From: Melampsora larici-populina 98AG31
Lineage: Eukaryota > Basidiomycota > Pucciniomycetes > Pucciniales > Melampsoraceae
DNA: 64,000 nt
Direction: 5' to 3'
Assembly (NCBI RefSeq): GCF_000204055.1
Contig: NW_006768793.1
Coordinates: forward strand, 587,983-651,982
Shown here: piece after piece, positions 24,684 through 35,922 of the stretch
How the letters are laid out: every line of letters starts with the position of its first letter
How positions within the stretch are numbered: position 1 is the stretch's first letter
Notes under the pieces: model-generated
What the model saw: only the letters and a program-made list of their open reading frames with translations
The model's database searches: none
Told to the model about the DNA's origin: nothing
Position numbers and translations under genes: made by a program

Positions 24684-25848
24684 CCTACAATATGCTAAAT
24701 TAATGTGCTGGCAAATGAATGCACAGCAAAATCAATCCATCAATGACTCAACCGTGAGAAGAAGACAATGATGACAGGCAAAATCAAATGTCTACCTTAT
24801 AGAGTAAAGGAGAACACAGCCAATAGAACAAACAATTGGTGGAGGCAAGTCTGGCTCGCAGCGCTACCCAGCGCTACTAAGCGTATTCTGAGTAGTGTAG
24901 CTCAAATCGCACTCGGCCAAACCCAGAGGCGATAAGGGTGGCGCAAATTTTCTTTTGGGACAAACGAGCGGCGGAAAGGGCAGCTTTTTGGTGCAGCGCT
25001 ACTCAGCGCTGCAGGCTAAAGAGTAACGCAAAAAAAATTATTCACAAAGTAATTAAAAAAATGTAAAAAAAAGCATTCAGAGTAACGACCGTAAAGAAAA
25101 TGTATAAAAAGAGAGACAAATGAACATAAAGAAAGAAAAAACTATAAAGGTGAAAACGATATCGTAAAAAAAGTGGAAAAATAATATGAAAAGTGTAAAA
25201 AAGGAACATTAAATGAGTGTAAAGAAATGAGAAATATAAACAAAAGAGAAAACAATAGCAGTTGAAAAAAGTGAATTAATTAAGAATAAGTCTTTCGGGT
25301 CTTCTTCATCAAAAACTTCTTTGCATACTCGAGAACCTTGCCCACTTCAGTAAAGTCACCTGTCAAAGGGACACCTTCAATCATCCAAATAGTCCCACAG
25401 ACTAACATTTCAATCATACAAGGATTCAATCCACCTCGTTCATTGCTACAGATTTGTCTGGCCACAGAGAAAGATCGCTCGGGGGGACTCAAAGCTGCAG
25501 GTGTTGCAAGATAATTCCTAGCTAACACAGATAACACCGGGTATTTTGCTTCATTGTCCTGTAATGATCATACCAAACAGAAAAGGAATCAGTTGATAAA
25601 TAATTACAAAACTTGAAGAAAAAATCATGTGACTCACTCTCCACCAATCCAAAGCCAATTGGGGATTGTTTCGGTCAGTTGATACCATGGGATCAATCCC
25701 CTGGAGATATCGATCAAGTTCACTAAGCTTACTCTCCGATGATACCTCGGTGTAGAAATCAAAGTAACCCGGTTGAAAGGTGCTAGGAGGTGGCAAATCA
25801 ACTGGAGGTGAAGATATGGTGACCGGCTGATGTTGATCTCGAAGTTCA

Positions 25849-26031
25849 CACTGCGAAGATAATGTATTTCTCCCAGGTGAAAAATGATTACATTTAATGT
25901 ACAAAATGATTAAAAATGCATTAAGTCTGCATTAATTCTGCAATTTTCTGCATTAATTCTGCATTATTAATCATTTTGTGCATTATATCTAATTATTTTT
26001 CACCTTGGAGAAATACATTATCTTCGCAGTG
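25849..26031. mobile_element. MITE family B (CACTG-type ends, TCA target duplication)
   Basis: A 183-bp near-perfect palindrome begins CACTGCGAAGATAATGTATT and its other end is the inverted copy. TCA flanks both sides (25846-25848 and 26032-26034). The centre is AT-rich with repeated CTGCATTAATT units. It sits inside a hAT transposase exon. The shared CACTGC start and 3-bp duplication link it to family A. Confidence 0.85.
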
Positions 26032-26647
26032 TCAGCTGCTTCACGTTCGGACGTGAAGGCCACTTGCAGTAATGATTTGGCCCGGAAATTTTTCCCAGAG
26101 CCTTCTCCAAAGGCGTGGGAGAAGAATTTCACCCAAAGACCGGGGTGAAACACTGCCGCTAGAACTAAAGTGTCACATTCATGAGCTTCTTCAAGGTATG
26201 TTTGAATCTTACCCAGCATCACATCAACCATTGGGGAGAGGGGATTGTTGTCATGCATGTGGTTGAGGCGTTCTTTCATTGAAGCCTTGAGCTTTACATA
26301 TTTAACTAAGACCAAGCAGCCAGTTGGAGTATTGCCTTCCATTTCACGAGTAAGAATCTTGAATGGCTGAATAAGAACAAAGATATTAGTATCATGAAGC
26401 TAATTCAATAGTATTGAGGAGTGAGAGGACTGACCGTGAGAATATCTAACAAATCTCACATTGCTTGCCAATCTGTGACAGAGAAAATAACCTCCTCAAA
26501 ATAACCAAGCTTCTTATCCTTCTTTGATTGTTGTTTTTTAGAACTCTTAGTGACCGCTTCAAGATCTTCTTTCATGACCTCGTCAACCAACTGCATTAGG
26601 AAAGGATGAGGAGAATTGTGAAATGAGACATAATAAATATAAGCAAA

Positions 26648-27086
26648 GGAAAAGAAAGGATCGAGGAGAATAGACAACACCAGAACCGCTCCGATACGCT
26701 ATGGATTTCAACCCATTTTGGTATCGGAGCGGAGTAACCGCTATGAGATCACCGATACTTGACCGATATTTTTTTTTAAAAAAATATCACAAGGTATCGG
26801 AGCGGAAGGTATTTTACCGCTCCGATACCGCTATATATCGCTGCTATAAGGGCTAAAAGGCATATTGAAGTGCCCTCAGACCCTTCCCATATCGGAGCGG
26901 TCAGACCGCTAATGGTTTTCTCGCCTTGGGATGGCGGAGCGGAGCCACCGCTACGTATAGTGGTCAATATAGCGGTGTAAAAACCGCTCCAATACCGCTC
27001 CGATACCGCTATATGTTGCGGAGCAGTTCTGGTATTGGAATAGAGAGGGAGGAAAAGGAAGGATCGAGGAGAATAGAGAGAGAGGA
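26648..27086. repeat. Two-unit ~33-bp tandem repeat split by a MITE
   Basis: The motif GGAAAAGRAAGGATCGAGGA followed by GAATAGAGAG occurs at about 26648-26674 and again at about 27051-27083. Removing the intervening 363-bp element makes the two units adjacent, so the MITE landed in a minisatellite in a transposase intron. Confidence 0.6.
26675..27037. mobile_element. MITE family C (363 bp, GAATAGA target duplication)
   Basis: The left end CAACACCAGAACCGCTCCGA and the right end (reading CAATACCAGAACTGCTCCGC on the other strand) form an imperfect terminal inverted repeat. GAATAGA flanks both ends (26668-26674 and 27038-27044). The interior holds many direct and inverted copies of CCGCTCCGATACCGCTAT. 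It lies in an intron of the hAT transposase. A 7-bp duplication does not point clearly to one superfamily; an 8-bp hAT duplication with one mismatch is possible. Confidence 0.7.
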
Positions 27087-29521
27087 AAAGGTGACTTACC
27101 TCTCGAGCCTCCCACATCTGTTCCCATTGTTCGGCACGGATACCCCATCTGATTCCATGACCTGACAAGAGGGCCTTCAACTGGGGAAGCTTATTGGCTT
27201 TGCGTGGTTGATTGGCTCTTGCTTGCCGTCTGTTGAAGTCAGCTCGGTGCCCACTAGATTGGGTGAGCTTCTTATTCACAGTATCCATCTAAATATCAAA
27301 CAAAAATAATAAGTCAGTTTGAAGTGAAATAGACATTGGAGATCGAAAATATAAATAAAGGTAACTCACATCTTTACATAACTGCTTCATATAGGTGTCT
27401 CCAAGAAGGTATGCAGCCTTACAATTTTTATAGTATTCAGGTTCATCTTCTTGCTCTTGATCAGAGTCAGAGGATGAACTGGAGCTGGAATCAGAGCCAG
27501 AATCAGAGCCGGAATAGGAATCGGCAGAGCTGTGAGGGCTGTTGAAGTCGTCTTCACCTTCATCTTCCAGATCTTGGCAGCCTGTTTCATCAAGGCTGTC
27601 TTCTTCGTCTTCTTCATTGATCACAGCCAGGACATCTACCGCTGGAAATTGACCCAAGTTGATATGTCGAATGCGCCTGGGTTTCATTCCCAAAGCGTCC
27701 AGTCCGGCCTTCACTATCAAACCCATCTTGTGACAAAAGCATTGTACTGACATTGTTCTCAGGATCCAAGCGAAGTCATGACCAGACTTCAGACCTTCTT
27801 CATGAAGCTGGCGTGCCATTTCGCGGCCAAGAGTTATGTTATGGCTGCCTGAATCTGACACACAAGCGAGCATGTAATAACATAAAGAAACATGTTAGAA
27901 ATGATTGGAAAAATTGAAAAAAGATATAGTAGAAGTAAAATAGAAGACATGAAAATAAAATGAAATGAAACAATAAGGAAAACTTATCTTCTTATAGAGA
28001 CCATTCTTCTTCAAGATTGTCACCAATGGCTCTGCAAGTAAGTGCCCATTGTGATGCCATGCTACATGCTTTAAGCTCAAGTGCCGAAAGACGTAGGTCC
28101 AATCCTTCTTGATGTACGAGACCGAAGCGCCAATGAACGCATGCAAGTTACCCTTCACGGTCCAGACATCTTGGATTAAGCAGAATTTGCTATCCATTTC
28201 CTGAAGAAGAGATACAAGAAAAGACAAGGACAAATTCAAACAACAAACAACAAACCTAAGATTCAACAGTGAAAAGATATGTAACATGCCTTCAATTCTT
28301 TCTCGATAACCAAGTCTCTGAGAGAGAGATACAACCGTTTAGCTTCCTCTGCTGACCACTTTCGACCATATACTTGAGCTTCCGGGCACAGCCAATACAT
28401 GATAGACTTGAGTATCGGATCGTCAATTCGTTTGAATGGCAAACCTTGGGCAACTTGCCAAACTGGACATTGATTTAATGTTTGGTTTGAAAACTTGGGT
28501 GCTGAGGTGATTAAGGCCTGTTATAGACGATTGTTGGTGTTGTTCTTGTCAACGTTGAATACATAGTGCTGATTTGGTTGGAGGTAGTTGGGCACCTAAC
28601 GTAATTGCCCGTTCACGACGAGAACATCCTGCGCCAGACTTACCTGGCTGTTTGCTGCCATCACAATGACCCTTGAGGTTGGACCGGCGCGAGCTAGCAC
28701 TGACTCTAACCACCTTCTTAGACATGATGCATCTGTAGGACAGGCCCTGTTGGTCGAGTGGCTAGATAAGTTTTACCACATCAGTTTCAGTTTGTAAGAC
28801 AACAAAAAAAGGAATGAGAAAAAAAGAAATATACTTACATCATTACCAGCATGAGTCGGAGGTTCAAAATATTCAAATTTGTCATCATAATCATCAGATT
28901 TTGCCTGATTTCGTTTCCTTTTCCTGAGCCTTAGGTTATCTGAGTCTGAATCTTGAGCCAAGTCCACTTCGGGTGGACCCGAAGGCATCTGTAGATGGTA
29001 TAGTCAGAGATTGAAGATAAATAAGCAATCAAATACAAAAACACTTACAACAACCGCAGAAACCGAAGTGTTGCTTTCCCGAACCCGAGCTGATCCAATG
29101 ATTTGGCGAGCACTTGGATGATTATCGATTCCAGCATCGGATACTGAAGCTGAGCGGGCTCGGTGTCTACCATTAGTCTAATATATGTAACAAAGTATAA
29201 ATATAAGTAACAGATGCATTGACAATTTGATATCACAGAGCTATAAGATGATATGGACTTACATTGCGTTGCCGAGCTCGAGCCGATTCATTGACTCGGC
29301 GAGCACTTGGATGGTTTTCGATTCCAGCATTGGATACCAAAGCTGAGCGGGCTCGGTGACTACCTGTAGTCTAAAATACATAAAAGAGTGATGATAAGAG
29401 TGAAGATAAGCACATAATCATTGACAGTTGGATAAGAAACACCTCACTGTAGATGATTGATCTGGAAAATAGTACCCATAGATTGGACAGCGCGTGAGAA
29501 GCGATGCACACGGGCAACTCA

Positions 29522-29621
29522 NNNNNNNNNNNNNNNNNNNNNNNNNNNNNNNNNNNNNNNNNNNNNNNNNNNNNNNNNNNNNNNNNNNNNNNNNNNNNNN
29601 NNNNNNNNNNNNNNNNNNNNN
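29522..29621. other. Assembly gap (100 N)
   Basis: Exactly 100 N occur, the usual placeholder for a scaffold gap of unknown size. It interrupts the N-terminal exon of the hAT transposase, so the missing part and true size of that element are unknown. Confidence 0.98.
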
Positions 29622-30433
29622 ACCTGGTACACCGGGTAATGACGCAGATCGCTCACGTTGTTGGTGAACATGGGCATCTTGCACATCTCGGACACCGTCA
29701 AAAAGACCACGGCGAGAGTCGGATGAAGGAGTAATCATCCCCGGTGCTTGTCTAGCCGGAGTAATCATACGAGATGATCGGTGAGGAGCAGGATTTGGAT
29801 GACCATGATCAGTCTTGCATCCAGATGCTAGAAACGATTCGAGGGTTGGTTGTTTGTTTAAGCTAGGCATGATTGATCGATTGAAGTAAGTATGTTAAGA
29901 AAGTTTTGAAAGTATTTGGAAAACAATTTGGAATGGGGTTGAGAGTATCAAAATTCAGGCAAGGGGCAGTCAACAGTTATCAATCTGGTAGTTGATGTGG
30001 AAGGAAGAAAGAGAAATGCAAACCTATATACTTCCAAATGACCATCCAAATATCAATACCATATGTCCATGCATTGAGATATGAGGTGCACAACCGGCCC
30101 CAGAACCGGACGCCAAATGGAATCACTGTCTTTGAATAAGTTGAGGTCTGGTGCGATAAAGTACATATTGTGGTATTAGTAATTTTGGCTTGGTGGCAAT
30201 CGAATCCAAGATGAGATATTGAAGTGGTGGCTATAATGGTGGCTGATAAAGGTGGCCAAAATGTATGACCTCCGATCGAGTGGCGAAAAGCGTGTCGGTG
30301 AAATTCCTGGGGCCAAAATAGCAGCGCGCGGCGTAGCTACCCAAACCCTGCGGGTCCCGGGTAAGGTGGCGATAGCGCCGGGCGCAGCGCCTCGCAACGC
30401 TCCGCGCTGCTGTCGTCGCTGCAAGCCAGACTT

Positions 30434-31350
30434 GGTGGAGGCAAGTAATTGGATATCCGTCAAGTATATATAACCTTGAAAAGAGCAAGGAAGGTCATGA
30501 GGTTTTGCCAGTACATGGTTAAATGCATGTGAAGAACATAGATGTGATCATACGGCAGTCAACACAGAATCAGAAAACCCAAAGAATCTCAAATTGGTTG
30601 TAAGGAATCAAGAAAAGGATGATAATGAAGTGGACACAATGATGAGATGGTATATGCAATCAATCATTCACTAACCATCTTTTTCTTGGAATTTGTGACA
30701 AACTCAAGGATGATTGCCGTTGTTCCCGGTTTGCGTTTGACATGGAACTGGACCTGGGTCACGAACATGAGAAACCCAGTATATGATGCGTTTGATTTGG
30801 CATATGACAGATTGCTTGGAATGTATGAAGGTGGCATTGAAGTTTGTTTGTCAATTTGGTCTTAAGCTGTAAACTATCTTTGAAGCTTTGAGTACTTTTT
30901 TTGGTGAGATCAATGCTTTTAGTTAGTTCTTGTTGTCCAACTTGTACCAATTGAAGGTGGAATGGAATATAGGCCATGAAGAGTGAAAAATCTTACTAGC
31001 AATTTGGTCAACAAGAGTCAACGAGTCCACAATTGGAAAATGCACGCCAATGTGTGTCCATGGGTAACTTTTCCATCCAACTCTTGAATCTTGGTCTCCT
31101 CATTATGTTCAGTTAGTGATTCTCTTTCCCTCATGGAACATTTCTGTGTGTGAATAGCATCCTCATCAAGTATCACTAGGTCCCAAAGCTTTTGGTTTTT
31201 CATATATAGCCTTAGAGAGTGCAACAAAAGGAACCATCATGGCTTGATTACTGTTTATAATTTACATTGGGGCCTAAAGTAAATAAAACTTTGCCATATG
31301 CAAAAACTGAAGCACTTCAGAATCAAGAACATCAATAGCATCTCTATCCC
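30434..31350. other. Region between the hAT element and the second LRR pseudogene
   Basis: No gene was confidently recognised. A minus-strand frame at 31018-31227 (LHSLRLYMKNQKLWDLVILD) could be a decayed 5' exon of the LRR-like family, because the hAT element may have separated such an exon from the 24.7-kb fragment. This is weak. Confidence 0.25.
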
Positions 31351-31882
31351 TCACTCTTCATATTCCGCAAACTCATCCTCATCAAAAGAGATATCACTAT
31401 CAATAACAAGTTCATATCACCAACAACTTCAATGGACATTTCCAGCTATGCTGATTCCAACTTGCATCAAAACATTGTACATCTTCTAATTCTAGTTCAG
31501 TAAGATCAGTGAGTGAAGCGAGATGAATTCCAAGCGGAGAATAAGAAACTTCTCCATCTTTTGTATTGTCCCAAGGGTTTGAATGAGTAGCAACAATCTT
31601 CGAACAAGTGCAACTTTGAAGATGAGAAAGGTCAGAGATCAAGTCTACTATGAAGCTTTCAGTGTAAGAATATTTATCCATAAATGATGATGTTAAGAAA
31701 AGATGAGTAAGTGAAGTAAGTAGAGCAATTGGTTTCAAAGATAATTTTGGCATTCCTTTGGGAACTTTCCACTGGATCCTTCTAACATGATCTGAATGTT
31801 TTTTGATGATGCTGCTAAATATGAGGTTGACTTTATCCACATCAAAACATTTTAAATTGAAACTCTGGAGAAATGAAATCAT
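31351..31882 (-). pseudogene. Second LRR-like family member with internal deletion
   Basis: The minus-strand product shares landmarks with the LRR pseudogene at 23354-24683: IIKKHSDHVRRIQWKV, a THLFLTSS repeat, FIVDLISDLSHLQS and ASLTDLTELELEDVQC followed by WNQHSWKCPLKLL. The frame then stops at about 31412. A short acidic C-terminus (ELVIDSDISFDEDEFAEYEE) follows in another frame and ends at TGA 31351-31353. Compared with the other copy, roughly 100 residues of repeats are missing between these parts, an internal deletion. The upstream intron acceptor (TTTCTCCAG) sits at a position equal to that in the other copy. Confidence 0.6.
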
Positions 31883-31920
31883 TCCATCAGTAACTCAATC
31901 ATGATGATGTGTAGAGATCA

Positions 31921-34185
31921 TTATTGAATCCAGTCAGTCAACTTTACACATGAAAAACGGAATAGACTTACATTGCGCGCTGCCACAAGGTGAGAGTACA
32001 TAGCCAGATCAATGTCCCAGCAAACACCCCACCCAACAATAGGTCCAGGTCCGTGGTACTCCACTTGCTCCGCTCTTGCTTTAAATTCTCCTTGTCTGGT
32101 GTTGCTCCGGGTAAGCAATGTATTGAACTGTTTTAACTGTAAGAAAAAAAAGGTTCAAGGTTGGTGGTTGTTTTTGAGACGTTAGATGAGAGTGCATGAG
32201 TAACTTAAGAAGAGAAGGAATCATACCTTCATTGCACCTTTGACAATGATACACCCATCAACTGGGGTATTAAGACATCATCCTTGCAGCCTCGTGATCC
32301 AGTCCGGGATCACGTGAGTTGCCATGACCGGGTTGAGTCACAATATTTTCCTCATCATTGAAGACATCATAGGTGATGGCCTCATCCATGAGATTGTCAT
32401 TCAAAACCACCGCAGGAACAGGAACAGAGAAATTGGGAGGTGTGGCGGATTTAATGTGACCAGCTGCCAAGCCAATTACCTTGAGTCCCTTCTTGACCAC
32501 CAACCCAAGCTTGTGGGCATAGCAGCAAACATGGTTCTTGGCAGAGTCCCAATTGGCTGGGTCGTTGCATTCCAAGAACATTATCTCCATCTCCCAAGCC
32601 ATCGTATTGTTGGAAGATCCAGAGTCGGTTGTCTGGCCTAACATGTAATCAATACAAAACATGAAAAGGTTAGCAAATGAAAAATTGAAAGATATTAACA
32701 GAAGAAAACATATATTCTTATGAAGACCATGCTCTATGAGGAATTGAGCCACTGGTTGTGCCAGTAAGTACCCAAGCTTGTTCCATGCAACTAGCTTGAG
32801 GCTAAGATGAATCGTTTGATAGTTCCATTGGGCATTGATGAAGTTTGCTGAAAACCTGATAAAGGCGTACCTGTTTCCCTTGGTGGTTCACACATCGTGG
32901 ACCAAAGAAAACTTGCTTGTATTTTCCTGAGATCAAGACAAAATAGTTAGATTGTAGAATGTGTGAAAGATATCAGTACAGAGAACTTACATATACCAAG
33001 GCTATTGTTGCCAAGCTCAAGCTACAGTACAGCTTCTTGGCTACACCAGCCGCCCAAGTTGGACTCCGTAATTCAGTGTGTTGGTTAGCGAGCTTGAAAA
33101 CAGCACGGAGGGGGATGTCATAGAAGTGATTGAAAGGGAGGGTGTGTTTCAATATCCACATCACCAAGACTGTGTTGCATAATTCAACACTGAAAGTCAA
33201 AGATGATAGAAATGAGTCAAGGGTGAGTTGGCCATTTGATTCACATGAAGCCGCTGCATTGGCTGCTTCCTCTTGAGACCAAGTAAGAGGCAGGACACAT
33301 CCTCCTCTGATGGCACAAGCTCTTTGAGGGCAAGAGGCTTGACCCTTACCACCATCCCGGTGGGCCTAGATGTTATAGAAAGTACGGAAGCCACAAATGA
33401 ATACACTGTTACACCATTGACACTTGTATCCTTGCGGATTGTCTCCGGTCTAGAAAATGACAAACATACAAATCAGGTAAATTAAAAAAACAAGTTGAGA
33501 AATAGAATTAACAACAAAACTAGACTAAAAGGGAAGTGAAAATGCATTACTTACCTCATTTTTCACATGAATGGGTGGATAGAAGTACTCCAACAACATG
33601 GCAAGTCAACCTGGACCATGTTTGACTCCTTTGGTTTTGACCACCTCAACATTGGAGTCCTGGTCAACATCAACACCATCTGGTATCCCAGTCTACGGTG
33701 ATTGGAATAGAAGAGAGAAGGATATCAGCTCCTACTTACTCAAATGAATGATTACAGAGAGTCACTGAGATTGAGATTGAAAAAATTACGCACAGGTACA
33801 GTGGCCTTCTTTTGTTTCTTTTCTGGCCCTTGAGGTAGGCTAGCTGAGGCACCAGAACCTCTTGGTCAATCCTTAGCCTTCTTTGCATGAATCTTTGATT
33901 TTTGATTCTTCTTCTTTTTCTTTGAGAGCACCTTGAGAAAGTCATCAGCTTTGGTGACCTCTACAACCAAGTATCAGAGCCAATTCCAGAACTTTTGGGC
34001 TCATATGCTAAGTCTAAATCCAGATCTGGTAAATCACTTTCACTAGAACTTGGACGTTGAACAGAAACTTGCAAATCAGGGGATTTGATGACATAGCCGG
34101 GTTTAGGACCGGTTGGGCTTCTTGGACAAAGACTAGGACCATTGATCAAAGAAGGAATAGCAAATCTAGACTGTGAATGGGCCAT
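31921..34185 (-). pseudogene. Second BED/hAT transposase, 3'-truncated and decayed
   Basis: This is the same superfamily as the 24.8-30.4 kb element but divergent. The N-terminus MAHSQSRFAIPSLINGP is at 34185. A basic segment near 33740-33945 precedes a BED finger (GYKCQWCNSVFICGFRTFYN, then AHRDGGKG) at about 33330-33430. Catalytic-domain segments include FSLVHDVWTTKGNRYAFI, DSGSSNNTMAWEME and CYAHKLGLVVKKGLKVIG. The last part, NTRQGEFKARAEQ at 31921-32118, matches the position of KLTQSSGHRADFN in the first element. In-frame stops occur in the BED finger (TAG in NI*AHRDG), in the region of AKD*PRG and in GPG*LAM. Everything after 31921, including the dimerisation region, is lost. Confidence 0.7.
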
Positions 34186-34254
34186 TGTGATACTATTATT
34201 GATGTTGATGATGACCAGAACAGAATTCAACAAAAGGTAAACGTAAGGGTACAA

Positions 34255-35922
34255 ATGGGTCAGAGTTCAATAAAATTTGTAAAAAATTGATAGATGATTT
34301 TGCCTAAATTGTGAGGGAAGATTGAGAGAAACGCTCACCTTATATAGACTGAAAGAGGGTATGATCGACTGGTGCAAACAAGGAAAGAGGTAGATTGTGT
34401 CATGTCAGTCTTCAAAGATGAGATATTGAATTTGGAGAGGGGCCATTGACATTTTGAGGAAGTCCAGAGATTGTTTAGGTGTGTTGACAGATGGAAAAAG
34501 GGTATTGCTGAGTTATTGGGGTAGATATTTTGGGAAATTGACATCTTCTAGAGATTGGGGAAGGTGTTTGGTGGCTGTGCAAGGTATTTGAGGTGATGGT
34601 TGGTGTGGAAATTCAGCCCGAAGGATGATCAATGTAGATATCAGTCAGGCTGCATGAGTCTAACACTGCATACCACTCTATGCAGGGTGTGCACAGCAGA
34701 ACTTTATGGTGCCTTGCTAATTCCGTAATCCGCTCTGTGGGCATTCCCACGGTTGCAGCGTTAGTGGATTGGGTAACCGGCCCCCGTGATTTTCTTGAGT
34801 GGTGGCGGGGCAGTCCGCTCTACCACTTTTTGCAGCCAAGCGTTTCAGGTGTTGGTACCCGGCTGTGTGCTTGGGATTCTTTTGGCTGTAAATTTGAATT
34901 CTTTGCCAGGGGTTTTGTCTAGAAAATTCAAATTTACAACCAAAATAATTCCGGCACAAGGCCAGGCATATGCCCTGATTCTTCTTTGAATCCCACACAT
35001 GTTATATATTCCACGCTTTGTGCAATCTCTGCCTATGCTCCTTGACTAACAATCTGTATAACATGAAAATTGGTACAAGCCCTTGTCCCAAGACCCACCA
35101 AAACATCCTAACAAAGTGATGGTGCCACACTTGGTGTATCACTACTAATGTGCCAATTTGATGTCTGTTTTCCAGATGTACATTCACATGTTTGGCACTG
35201 GCTCTATGAAATGATTGTTGAGACATTCTTCCAACCTGACTCTGCCAGCAGCTTGCACCAACCATTGCACAGGTTAATATAGAGAAACAATATATATATC
35301 AAACTCTTGTTGTATCGCAATGTACTTCGGTAAAAATATGAAAGTCCTTGCATTCTTGCACCAGCACATTCAAAGCAGTCACAAATGCAGATATGCACCA
35401 ACTGCTTATCTAGGCTTGTTGAGTGCACACACAATTAGGGCTGGTGTCTTTGAATATGTTGGCACCACTTTCCCTCCCCTACTTGCATATAATAGCAGCT
35501 GCTGAGACAAAAAGTATGACATGAATGGACCACCTTGCTTTGCTTTGAAGCGCAGATCTTCTGAAGCTTTGCCAGCGACTGTACTTGGCATTTGAAGATG
35601 ACACTTGAAGTAGGAATATACATGGAACTGGCAGATACTAGTTGTCTTCAGTGGCCATGTTTCTTGGAAGTGTCAAGGGAACAGCAGCCAAGAGGTTAAC
35701 TGATCCACTATTTGTAACTCTGCCACAGGGGGGTCAAGATTTGAAGGAACTTACATAGGCACATAGACTACCAAGTCTACAATCTGGCCACCACTTGCAT
35801 CTAATATGCACACCATGCCTGGTATAAGCTCTAGCTGAAGCCATCAAGGAGATGAACCATTGATGAGAAGATGAACATCAATTACATCATTGATTGTCAG
35901 TGAGTACTCTCACATTCTCTAT
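34255..35922. other. Repeat-derived intergenic region with one 21-bp hairpin
   Basis: TTTTGGCTGTAAATTTGAAT (starts 34880) and its inverted copy (34925-34945) form a 21-bp stem with one mismatch and a 24-base loop. GC-rich sequence at 34660-34870 resembles transposon subterminal DNA. No coding gene was recognised up to the end of the PNUTS-like gene. Confidence 0.4.

Larger units (their letters stand above)
25280..29870 (-). pseudogene. BED-finger hAT transposase, multi-exon, interrupted
   Basis: Exons read right to left. The N-terminus (MPSLNKQPTLESFLASGCKT at 29870) is followed by the assembly gap, two RHRARSA-type repeats, an acidic/basic region (about 28800-28990) and a degenerate BED finger with RRSNLKGHCDG (28600-28740). 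The catalytic-domain segments include FCLIQDVWTVKGNLHAFIG, SDSGSHNITLGREMA and CFCHKMGLIVKAGLDALG. After an Asp/Ser-rich insertion come segments near 27100-27288, 26456-26680 and 25989-26342. The C-terminal hAT dimerisation block is PAALSPPERSFSVARQICSN (25440-25510). Defects are a TGA at 26456-26458 inside an otherwise good exon and the exon insertion of MITE B at 25849-26031. The gene is therefore probably inactive but recently so. Confidence 0.75.
24847..30433 (-). mobile_element. BED/hAT DNA transposon with visible ends (5.6 kb)
   Basis: The left end AAGTCTGGCTCGCAGCG (from 24847) and the right end, which reads AAGTCTGGCTTGCAGCG on the other strand (to 30433), form a 17-bp terminal inverted repeat with one mismatch. 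GGTGGAGGC directly flanks both ends (24838-24846 and 30434-30442). hAT insertions duplicate 8 bp, so the duplication is probably 8 bp with one base shared with the end. GC-rich subterminal sequence (CAGCGCTAC-type motifs left, GCGC-rich right) lies inside each end. The transposase gene is on the minus strand. One MITE interrupts an exon and another an intron. The 100-N gap at 29522-29621 also lies inside. Confidence 0.75.
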
